This document shows positions 34,657-42,386 of a stretch of 56,697 nt of DNA, piece by piece (positions within the stretch are counted from its first letter, which is position 1; each line of letters starts with the position of its first letter). Source of the DNA: DASVVT01 sp036386415 (lineage in GTDB: Bacteria > Acidobacteriota > Blastocatellia > Pyrinomonadales > Pyrinomonadaceae). The notes under the pieces are model-generated. The model had not been told where the DNA came from. It saw only the letters and a program-made list of their open reading frames with translations, and did not search any database. The stretch is from the NCBI GenBank assembly GCA_036386415.1, contig DASVVT010000058.1, positions 1-56,697 on the forward strand. The letters are read 5' to 3'. Both the position numbers and the translations under genes were made by a program.

Positions 34657-37092
34657 ATGTTGGGTACATTGATGCAGGACGTACGATACGCGTTTCGGAT
34701 GATGTGGAAGAGCCCCGTGTTTACTGTCGTGACGGTGTTCGCGCTGGCGCTGGGGATCGGTGCGAACACGGCCATCTTCAGCGCTATCAACGCGGTGCTC
34801 TTGCGTCCGCTGCCATACGGCAGGCCGGAGCAGCTCGTGCTGATGTGGGAGAAGAATCCACGACTGGTCGATCTGGATCGGATGTGGGTCTCGTATCCTG
34901 ACTATCTGGACTGGAAGAGCCAGAACCAGGTCTTCGAGCAGATCGGAGTCTATCGAACCACTGGCGCTAACCTGACGGGCGGGACTGAGCCGGAGCGTGT
35001 GCAGGTCGCGGAGGTTTCCGCAGAGTTCTTCCCTGTGCTCGGAATTCAGCCGATGGTGGGCAGAACCTTTCTCCCCGAAGAAGACCGCGCGGGCGCGGCT
35101 CCATCAATCGTCATCAGCCACGGCCTCTGGCAGCGTCGCTTCGGCTCTGATCCGAACATCATGGGCAAGCCGCTCGTGCTCGATGGCGACAGCTTCACCG
35201 TCATTGGCATCATGCCGCGCAGCTTTAATTTCCCGGAGCGCCCGTCGCAGCCGGTTGAGGCATGGGCTCCGGTCGGCCTCAATGCCAGCCAGCCAGGTTT
35301 TATACGGCGCGGGAATCATCCAGGTCTCACAGCCATCGCGCGTCTCAAGCCGGGTGTAACCTTTGAGCAGGCGCGCGCCAATATGGAAGCGGTCTCGCGC
35401 GCACTCGGGGCTCAGTACCCGGATACTAACGCCGAAAACACAGTCACGATGACCACCTTGAAAGAGGAGCTGACGGGAGACATCCGCCCGGCGCTGCTCG
35501 TTCTGCTGGCGGGCGTCGCCTTCGTCCTGCTGATCGCCTGCACGAACGTCGCCAACCTGCTGCTGGCACGCGCGGCGGCGCGGCAGAAGGAGATGGCTAT
35601 ACGCACGGCGCTGGGCGCGAGCCGCCTGCGCGTCGTGCGTCAACTGCTGACCGAAAGCATCTTGCTGGCGCTCCTGGGTGGCGCTCTGGGGCTTGTGCTC
35701 GCGCTCTGGGGAGTCGATCTTCTGCTCGCCGTCAGCCCCGGAGACATTCCGCGCCTCGGTGATGCGGGAATCGACAGCCACGTGCTCATCTTCTCGCTCG
35801 CTATCTCGCTCCTGACGGGCATCATCTTCGGTCTTGCCCCGGCGCTTGCTACCTCCAAGCTGGACTTAACAGATGCGCTCAAGGAAGGGAGTCGCACATC
35901 CTCCGGAGGCTTCCAGCGCAATCGCATGCGGAGCCTGCTGGTCGTCTCGGAGTTAGCGCTGGCGCTCGTGCTCCTCGTCGGAGCGGGCTTGATGATCAAG
36001 AGCTTCTTGCGGCTGCAAAGGGTCGATCCGGGTTTCCAGCCGCAGCATGTTCTGACGGCACGCATCCCTCTGCCCACGACCAAATATTCGGAGCCGAGCC
36101 AACAGGTGGCCTTCTTCCAGCAGGTCACGGAGCGCGTGAGAGCGCTGCCCGGAGTGAGAGTCGCGGGACTGGGCAGCAACCCGCCCCTGAGCGGCGGTTC
36201 GTGGCAGAGCGGGGCTGGTATCGAAGGGCGTGTCATGAAAGATTTTCTGGTTGACATCGCCATCATCAGCCCCGATTACATGCGCGCTCTGGGTATCCCG
36301 CTGGAGCAGGGTCGAACCTTCACGGAGCAGGACAAGGAGGAGACCACGCCGGTCGTGCTGATTGACGAGGAACTGGCCGCGCGCTACTGGCCTGGAGAAG
36401 ACCCTGTCGGCAAGCGCATGGGTTTTGACAGGGACGAGAAAGGCCAGCCCATCTGGCGTGAGATCGTCGGCGTCGTCGGTCACGTCAAGCAGTACGGGCT
36501 GGATGCCGAAGCGCGCGTGCAGATATACGTGCCCTATCTTCAAGTTCCAACCCCGAGCATGACTCTGGTGGTACGCGCAGATGGCGATGCGGTGAGTCTG
36601 GCCTCTGCCGTGAGGCGCGAGATTCTCGCCGTAGACAAGGATCAGCCCGTCGCTTATCTGAGGACGATGGATGATTTTCTTTCCGAGTCTGTAGCCCAGC
36701 CGCGCTTCAACACGCTGCTCCTCGGCATCTTCGCGAGCGTCGCCCTGCTGCTCGCAGGGATTGGCATCTACGGAGTGATCGCTTACTCCGTCATGCAGCG
36801 CACGCACGAGATAGGCATCCGCATGGCCCTGGGCGCGCAAAGGCGTGACATCCTCAAGCTGGTCGTCGGGCAGGGAATGACCCTCGCTCTCGTTGGCATC
36901 ATTCTAGGTCTGACCGCCGCCTTCGCTCTGACACGCGTTATGTCGAGCCTGCTCTTTGGCGTCAGTGCCACAGACCCCTTGACCTTCGCCGGTGTCTCGC
37001 TGCTGCTCGCGCTTGTCGCTTTGATAGCGATTTACATCCCCGCGCGCCGCGCAATGCGAGTCGATCCGATGGTCGCGCTACGTTACGAGTGA
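34657..37092 (+). CDS. ADOP permease P11
   Basis: 811 residues, AAGGAG (34644-34649) seven bases before the ATG. Start MLGTLMQDVRYAFRMMWKSPVF, where SPVF replaces the PGF landmark. Periplasmic domain 1 has WEKNPRLVDLDRMWVSYPDYLDW, and later PERPSQPVEAWAPVGLN. ACANVANLL is ACTNVANLL here. The first coupling segment is RQKEMAIRTALGASRLR, with Met for the usual Ile, shared with P12. The linker reads KEGSRTSSGGFQRNRMRSLL. Second unit: IGIYGVIAYSVMQRTHEIGIRMALGAQRRDILKLVVGQGM. The last transmembrane part ends ALIAIYIPARRAMRVDPM, with Ile in place of the ACYIPAR Cys. All motifs are complete; no sign of decay. Confidence 0.92.
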   Translation: MLGTLMQDVRYAFRMMWKSPVFTVVTVFALALGIGANTAIFSAINAVLLRPLPYGRPEQLVLMWEKNPRLVDLDRMWVSYPDYLDWKSQNQVFEQIGVYRTTGANLTGGTEPERVQVAEVSAEFFPVLGIQPMVGRTFLPEEDRAGAAPSIVISHGLWQRRFGSDPNIMGKPLVLDGDSFTVIGIMPRSFNFPERPSQPVEAWAPVGLNASQPGFIRRGNHPGLTAIARLKPGVTFEQARANMEAVSRALGAQYPDTNAENTVTMTTLKEELTGDIRPALLVLLAGVAFVLLIACTNVANLLLARAAARQKEMAIRTALGASRLRVVRQLLTESILLALLGGALGLVLALWGVDLLLAVSPGDIPRLGDAGIDSHVLIFSLAISLLTGIIFGLAPALATSKLDLTDALKEGSRTSSGGFQRNRMRSLLVVSELALALVLLVGAGLMIKSFLRLQRVDPGFQPQHVLTARIPLPTTKYSEPSQQVAFFQQVTERVRALPGVRVAGLGSNPPLSGGSWQSGAGIEGRVMKDFLVDIAIISPDYMRALGIPLEQGRTFTEQDKEETTPVVLIDEELAARYWPGEDPVGKRMGFDRDEKGQPIWREIVGVVGHVKQYGLDAEARVQIYVPYLQVPTPSMTLVVRADGDAVSLASAVRREILAVDKDQPVAYLRTMDDFLSESVAQPRFNTLLLGIFASVALLLAGIGIYGVIAYSVMQRTHEIGIRMALGAQRRDILKLVVGQGMTLALVGIILGLTAAFALTRVMSSLLFGVSATDPLTFAGVSLLLALVALIAIYIPARRAMRVDPMVALRYE

Positions 37093-37234
37093 GGAGACAG
37101 TAGTCAGTAGTCAGTAGAACAGAAAAACAGGGGATGCGTGTGGATACAGAAGCTGGAAAAGGTAGTGGAGAGCGGCAAGCGTTCAAGCCCTGCTTTCTTT
37201 CTATTGGCTGCTGGCTACTGACTACTGACTACTT
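37092..37234. repeat. Heptamer hairpin spacer, family A (diverged core)
   Basis: Left arm GACAGTAGTCAGTAGTCAG and a right arm of GGCTACTGACTACTGAC units. The core between them (about 37131-37195) has lost most similarity to the other family A cores. Confidence 0.88.
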
Positions 37235-37249
37235 CAAAAGGAGGTTGAG

Positions 37250-39694
37250 ATGTTGGGTATATTGATGCAGGACATACGATACGGAGTTCGGATGCTGCTG
37301 AAGAGGCCCGGTTTCACGTTCGTTGCAGTGCTCGCCCTGGCTCTTGGGATCGGCGCGAACAGCGCGATCTTCAGCGTGGTCAACGCAGTGCTGCTTCGTC
37401 CGCTCCCTTTTGAAGACCCGGAACGACTGGTCGTAGTCTGGGAGCGGCGCCCGCGTCAGAACCGTGAATCCAATCCGGCAGCGCCCGCCGACTTCATTGA
37501 CTGGCAGAAGCAGAATCAGGTCTTCGAGCGCATGGCAGCACACATGACAGCGCCTTTCAACCTCACGGGTGCGGGCGAGCCGGAGCAGATCATAGGCCAA
37601 CTCGTGACCACAGATTTCTTCAAAGTGCTGGGAGTCAAAGCGGCACTGGGGCGCGTGCTGCTTCCTGAAGTGGACAAGCCGGGCGGCGAACGCGTCGTGG
37701 TTCTCAGTCACGCCCTCTGGCAGCGCCGCTTCGGCGGAGACCCAAATCTTATCGGCACACAGATCAGACTCGATAATGAGAGCTTCACGGTGGTGGGCGT
37801 CATGCCAGACACGTTTCAGTATCCTGATACGGATAGTGAAATGTGGGCTGCCTCTCGCGGCGTCGTGCCTGAAATCTCTCTTCCCGGCAACCCTGATCCG
37901 GCGACCCTGCGTAGCTTGCATTATCTCAACGTGATCGCTCGTCTCAAGCCGGGTGTCACCAGAGAGCAAGCGCACGCTGAGATGGAGACGGTCGCCGGTC
38001 GGCTCGAACAACAATACCCGACTGAGAACACAGGCCATACGACGCGCGTCGTCTCTTTACATGAGCAACTGGTCGGCGACGTGAGGGCAGCGCTTCTGAT
38101 CTTGCTGGGGGCGGTGGGCTTTGTGCTTTTGATCGCCTGCGCCAACGTCGCCAACCTACTGCTGGCCCGCGCAACTGCGCGGCAAAAGGAGATGTCTATT
38201 CGCGCGGCGCTCGGTGCCGGTCGGCTGCGACTGATTCGCCAACTGTTAACCGAAAGCGCGCTGCTCTCATTGCTCGGCGGCATGGTGGGCCTGCTGCTGG
38301 CCTTCTGGGGCGTTGATCTTCTGATCGCGCTCAGTCCTGAGAATCTGCCGCGCCTGAAAGAAATCGGTTTGGATGGGCGCGTCGTCGGCTTCACGCTGGC
38401 GGTTTCGGTTCTCACGGGAATGATCTTTGGACTCGCGCCAGCCCTGCAAGCTTCCAAGCTCGACTTGAACAATGCTCTCAAAGAGGGTGGGAGAAGCTCG
38501 ATGGAAGGTTTCGGGCGACGCCGTGTGCGCAATCTTCTGGTCGTCTCCGAGATCGCGCTCGCGTTAGTTCTGTTGATCGGCGCTGGCTTGATGGTCAGGA
38601 GTTTCTGGCGATTGCAACGAGTCGATCCCGGCTTTAATCCCAATAACCTCCTGACCATGGAACTCTCTCTGCCGCGCGCGAAGTACGCGACAGATGAGCA
38701 GATGGTGAACTTCTATCGACAGGTCATCGGTCGCATCGAGACCCTGCCCGGAGTCGAATCGGTCGGCGCGACATGGATGCTTCCTCTGAGTGGGCAGGAT
38801 GCCGGTAGCGGCCTTGAGATCGAAGGACGACCGGCGAATGCGCCGAGCGAAGGGTCACGCTCTTTTTTCAGCTCCGTCACACCTCGTTACTTCCACACGA
38901 TGGGCACTCCGCTTCTCAAAGGGCGTGACATCACGGATCAGGACACGGTGACAAGCCCCGGCGTGGTCGTCATCAATGAAACCTTCGCCCGCCGACACTT
39001 TCCCGATGAAGACCCTCTGGGCAAGCGCTTGAAACGAGGCGGCCCCGATCAACCCTGGCTGACCGTGGTCGGGATCGTCGGAGATGTGAAACACATCTCT
39101 TTGAACGCCGAGCCGAGAACGGAAATGTATCTGTCGTCTCAACAGTTTCCGCGCCCGTTCATGAACGTAGTCGTCCGCACCGCAAACGATCCCAGAACCT
39201 TGATCGCGGCGATACGCAAAGAGGTGTGGGCAGTAGACCCTGACCAGCCTCTCGCGAGCGTTGACACCATGCAACAACTCGTCGCGAACTCGGTCGCGGG
39301 CACGCGTTTCAATACGCTCCTGCTCGGCGTCTTCGCAGGGGTCGCGATGCTCCTCGCAGCGGTGGGCATCTACGGCATCATGGCCTATGCGGTCATTCAA
39401 CGCACGCATGAGATCGGCATCCGCATGGCGCTCGGCGCTCAGACCGGCGACATCCTCAAGATGGTGTTAGGCCAGGGGATGATCCTCGCTCTCATCGGTG
39501 TGGCGCTGGGACTGCTGGTGTCCTTCGCCCTGACACGGTTGATGTCCAGCTTGCTCTACGGCGTGACGCCCACCGATCCGGTGACATTCGCAGGCGTCTC
39601 TCTTGCACTGGCTGCCATTGCACTCATCGCCTGCTACATCCCCGCGCGCCGCGCGATGCGAGTCGATCCAATGGTGGCACTCAGGTATGAGTAG
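37250..39694 (+). CDS. ADOP permease P12
   Basis: 814 residues with a near-perfect ribosome site AAAAGGAGG (37236-37244) five bases before the ATG, among the strongest in the window. Start MLGILMQDIRYGVRMLLKRPGF. Periplasmic domain 1 carries an extra stretch, SRGVVPEISLPGNPDPATLRS, before the HYLNVIARLKPG segment. First coupling segment RQKEMSIRAALGAGRLR. Linker KEGGRSSMEGFGRRRVRNLL. Second unit IYGIMAYAVIQRTHEIGIRMALGAQTGDILKMVLGQGM; the final region SSLLYGVTPTDPVTFAGVSLAL has TPTD where most have SATD. Ends RRAMRVDPMVALRYE, its TAG falling inside the next repeat arm. The P12-P13 boundary keeps the same promoter-proximal bases as P11-P12 (CTTCAAAAGGAGGTTGA), so P12 and P13 share their upstream signal. 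Confidence 0.92.
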   Translation: MLGILMQDIRYGVRMLLKRPGFTFVAVLALALGIGANSAIFSVVNAVLLRPLPFEDPERLVVVWERRPRQNRESNPAAPADFIDWQKQNQVFERMAAHMTAPFNLTGAGEPEQIIGQLVTTDFFKVLGVKAALGRVLLPEVDKPGGERVVVLSHALWQRRFGGDPNLIGTQIRLDNESFTVVGVMPDTFQYPDTDSEMWAASRGVVPEISLPGNPDPATLRSLHYLNVIARLKPGVTREQAHAEMETVAGRLEQQYPTENTGHTTRVVSLHEQLVGDVRAALLILLGAVGFVLLIACANVANLLLARATARQKEMSIRAALGAGRLRLIRQLLTESALLSLLGGMVGLLLAFWGVDLLIALSPENLPRLKEIGLDGRVVGFTLAVSVLTGMIFGLAPALQASKLDLNNALKEGGRSSMEGFGRRRVRNLLVVSEIALALVLLIGAGLMVRSFWRLQRVDPGFNPNNLLTMELSLPRAKYATDEQMVNFYRQVIGRIETLPGVESVGATWMLPLSGQDAGSGLEIEGRPANAPSEGSRSFFSSVTPRYFHTMGTPLLKGRDITDQDTVTSPGVVVINETFARRHFPDEDPLGKRLKRGGPDQPWLTVVGIVGDVKHISLNAEPRTEMYLSSQQFPRPFMNVVVRTANDPRTLIAAIRKEVWAVDPDQPLASVDTMQQLVANSVAGTRFNTLLLGVFAGVAMLLAAVGIYGIMAYAVIQRTHEIGIRMALGAQTGDILKMVLGQGMILALIGVALGLLVSFALTRLMSSLLYGVTPTDPVTFAGVSLALAAIALIACYIPARRAMRVDPMVALRYE

Positions 39695-39834
39695 ACAGTA
39701 GACAGTAGTCAGTAGCCAGTAGAAAAGAAGATCGGTTGATGTGATGGACATTCATTCTCTAAATCATAGTAGGCGAAAAAGCGTAACGCGCTTTTTCTTT
39801 CTACTGACTACTGTCTACTGACTACTGACTACTT
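39692..39834. repeat. Heptamer hairpin spacer, family A
   Basis: The left arm begins at the P12 stop (TAGACAGTAGACAGTAGTC), the core is diverged, a strong GAAAAAGCG/CGCTTTTTC stem sits in the centre, and the right arm ends ACTGACTACTT. Confidence 0.92.
39775..39800 (+). terminator. Intrinsic-terminator-like hairpin in P12-P13 spacer
   Basis: A nine-base perfect stem GAAAAAGCG/CGCTTTTTC with loop TAACG is followed by TTTC. It is the most terminator-like of the spacer cores and would limit read-through from P12 into P13. Confidence 0.5.
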
Positions 39835-39850
39835 CAAAAGGAGGTTGAAG

Positions 39851-42274
39851 ATGATGGGCACATTGATGCAGGACATACGGTACGGGTTTCGCATGTTGGT
39901 GAAGAAGCCTGGTTTCACGGTCGTGGCGGTGCTCGCGCTCGCGCTGGGCGTGGGCGCGAACACGGCCATTTTCAGCGTCGTCAACGCTGTGCTCTTGCGG
40001 CCTCTGCCGTACGCGGAGCCTGACCGCCTCGTCATTATGTGGGAGAGGGGCGCGACCCAGGACACGTCTGTCGCATACCCGAACTATCTGGACTGGCGCG
40101 CGCAGAATCAAGCCTTCGAGCAGATCACAGCCTTCCGGCGTTCAAGCTTTAACCTCGTCGGCGCAGGCGAGCCGGAGCGACTCGCAGGCCGCATGGTGAC
40201 AGCGAACTTCTTCCAGACGCTCGGCGTGCGCCTTCTCAAAGGCAGAGATTTCAGCCCCGAGGAGGATCGCGTCGGTGGAACCAAGACGGTCATACTCAGC
40301 CACGGCTTCTGGCAAAGACGGTTCGGCGGCGACGAGAGCATCATCGGCCAACAGCTCAATTTGAATAACCAGAGCTATACAGTGACCGGCATCGCGCCTG
40401 CCGGTTTTCGCTACGGCTCAGAGACGGACATCTACGTTCTGATCGGGCAGGGAGAAGAGGATTTTTACAGAGAGCGCGGCAATCATCCGGGCATCTACGT
40501 GATCGGGCGTCTCAAACCGGGCGTCACGCTGGAACAGGGTCGTGCAGACATGGACACGATCATGGCGCGGCTCGGACAACAGTATCCTGAGACCAACACG
40601 GATCGCCGCATTCATATGGAATCGCTCTACGACAATACTGTCGAGGACGTGCGTCCGGCGCTTCTGATCTTGCTCGGCGCGGTCGGCTTTGTGCTCCTGA
40701 TCGCCTGCGCCAACGTCGCCAACCTTTTGCTGGCGCGTTCCGCCGTGCGGCAGAAAGAGATCGCCATTCGCACGGCGCTCGGCGCAGGACGGATGCGCAT
40801 CATTCGTCAATTGCTGACGGAAAGCGTGCTGCTCTCGCTCCTGGGAGGCGGGGCGGGGTTGTTGCTGGCGCTCTGGGGAACGGATGCTCTGAAGTCTATC
40901 GTGCCGGGTAATATTCCGCGTCTCGATGAGAGCGGGATAGACCTGCGCGTGCTCTCTTTCACGATGCTGGTCTCCTTTCTCACAGGGATCATCTTCGGTC
41001 TCGCCCCGGCGCTGCAAGCTTCCCGTCTAGACCTCAACGAATCGCTCAAGGAAGGCGAGCGCGGCTCGACCGGGAGTCGTCATCGCCTGCGCGGGGCGCT
41101 CGTCATAGGCGAGATCGCCGTCGCCCTGGTGCTGCTCATCGGGGCAGGCTTGATGCTCAAGAGCCTGTGGCGCTTGCAGAGCGTCGACACGGGCTTTGAT
41201 ACGAAGAACCTGCTGACGATGCAGCTCTCCTACACCGCACGTCCGGGTGAAGGCTCAAAGGCAATCTCATTTTTCAAGGGACTTGAAGAGAGACTCAAGG
41301 GTCTGCCGGGGGTGGAGGCGGTCGCCGTTTCAAACGGCGTTCCTTTCCTCGGAGCAGGCGAAGATAGTTTCTGGGTCGAAGGACGACCCCGGCTCAAGCC
41401 GACTGACGAGATGATGGCGGTGATCTACAACATCACTCCGGGTTATTTCCGAACGATGGGAATCAATCTGAAGAAGGGGCGCTATCTCACCGAGCAGGAT
41501 CGAGCGGACTCTCAGCCCGTGGTCGTGATCGACGAATCTCTGGCGCAGAAATATTTCCCGAATGAAGACCCTTTGGGAAAACGTTTGACCAACGGGCCTG
41601 ATCTTCCGTCCTATGAGATCGTCGGCATCGTCGAGCACGTCAAGCATTATGGACTGGATGGAGAAACTCCGGTCGATCCTCAGTTCTACTTTGCGCTCGA
41701 ACAGTTCCCGGAAAAATACCTTCCGAACATTGTCGGACGCATGGCTCTGCTGGTCAGAACTCAGGCTGACCCGCTCAGCCTGATCGGCGCTGTGCGCCAG
41801 CAGGTGCTCGCCGTAGACAGTAATCAACCCGTCTTTAACGCGCGCACGATGGAGCAGGTCATCAACGAATCCATCGCCCCGCGTCGTTTCGCCATGCTGC
41901 TCTTAACGATCTTCGCAGGCGTGGCGCTGCTGCTGGCGGCGGTCGGCATCTACGGCGTGATGAGTTACTCCGTCACACAGCGCACGCACGAGGTGGGTGT
42001 GCGCATCGCGCTCGGCGCGACCGTCCCTGACATTCTCAAGCTGATCGTCGGGCAGGGGATGATCCTCGTGGTGGCTGGCGTCGGCATCGGGCTGCTTGCC
42101 GCGCTGGGGCTCACGCGCCTGATGTCCAGTTTGCTCTACGGCGTGAGCACCACAGACCCGGTCACTTTCGTCGCCCTCTCGCTGCTGCTCAGTGGCGTGG
42201 CGTTCATAGCCTGCTATATCCCAGCGCGCCGCGCCACGAAAGTCGATCCGATGGTGGCACTGAGATACGAATAA
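39851..42274 (+). CDS. ADOP permease P13
   Basis: 807 residues from ATG 39851, six bases after AAAAGGAGG; a second ATG follows at once (39854) and an in-frame TTG touches the ribosome site. Start MMGTLMQDIRYGFRMLVKKPGF. TM1 is LALGVGANTAIFSVVNAVLL (Val for Ile). Periplasmic domain 1 opens with WERGATQDTSVAYPNYLDW. First coupling segment VRQKEIAIRTALGAGRMR, whose DNA (40745-40800) is almost that of P2 (10730-10785). The linker has GERGSTGSRHRLRGALVIGE. The second coupling segment is the most altered in the array: HEVGVRIALGATVPDILKLIVGQGM. Periplasmic domain 2 has a long loop QFYFALEQFPEKYLPNIVGRM. Ends RATKVDPMVALRYE. The next spacer switches to family B. Confidence 0.92.
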   Translation: MMGTLMQDIRYGFRMLVKKPGFTVVAVLALALGVGANTAIFSVVNAVLLRPLPYAEPDRLVIMWERGATQDTSVAYPNYLDWRAQNQAFEQITAFRRSSFNLVGAGEPERLAGRMVTANFFQTLGVRLLKGRDFSPEEDRVGGTKTVILSHGFWQRRFGGDESIIGQQLNLNNQSYTVTGIAPAGFRYGSETDIYVLIGQGEEDFYRERGNHPGIYVIGRLKPGVTLEQGRADMDTIMARLGQQYPETNTDRRIHMESLYDNTVEDVRPALLILLGAVGFVLLIACANVANLLLARSAVRQKEIAIRTALGAGRMRIIRQLLTESVLLSLLGGGAGLLLALWGTDALKSIVPGNIPRLDESGIDLRVLSFTMLVSFLTGIIFGLAPALQASRLDLNESLKEGERGSTGSRHRLRGALVIGEIAVALVLLIGAGLMLKSLWRLQSVDTGFDTKNLLTMQLSYTARPGEGSKAISFFKGLEERLKGLPGVEAVAVSNGVPFLGAGEDSFWVEGRPRLKPTDEMMAVIYNITPGYFRTMGINLKKGRYLTEQDRADSQPVVVIDESLAQKYFPNEDPLGKRLTNGPDLPSYEIVGIVEHVKHYGLDGETPVDPQFYFALEQFPEKYLPNIVGRMALLVRTQADPLSLIGAVRQQVLAVDSNQPVFNARTMEQVINESIAPRRFAMLLLTIFAGVALLLAAVGIYGVMSYSVTQRTHEVGVRIALGATVPDILKLIVGQGMILVVAGVGIGLLAALGLTRLMSSLLYGVSTTDPVTFVALSLLLSGVAFIACYIPARRATKVDPMVALRYE

Positions 42275-42277
42275 GAA

Positions 42278-42376
42278 ATGATGAATGCGGAATGCGGAAT
42301 GATGAATTAACAGAAGAACCGAAACGCGCATCTTCTTTCTTTTCATTCCGCATTCATCATTCCTCATTCATCATTT
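42278..42376. repeat. Heptamer hairpin spacer, family B (ATGCGGA)
   Basis: ATGAATGCGGAATGCGGAAT at the left, CATTCCGCATTCATCATTCC at the right. Right-flank bases TCATTTGGAG recur before P3, where the spacer is the closest relative. Confidence 0.9.
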
Positions 42377-42386
42377 GGAGGTTGTA

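Noticed and set aside
9667..39834. CRISPR array suggested by regularly spaced similar repeats
   Set aside because: Spacing equals gene length, repeats are inverted pairs with degenerate heptamers, and there are no unique short spacers or cas genes.
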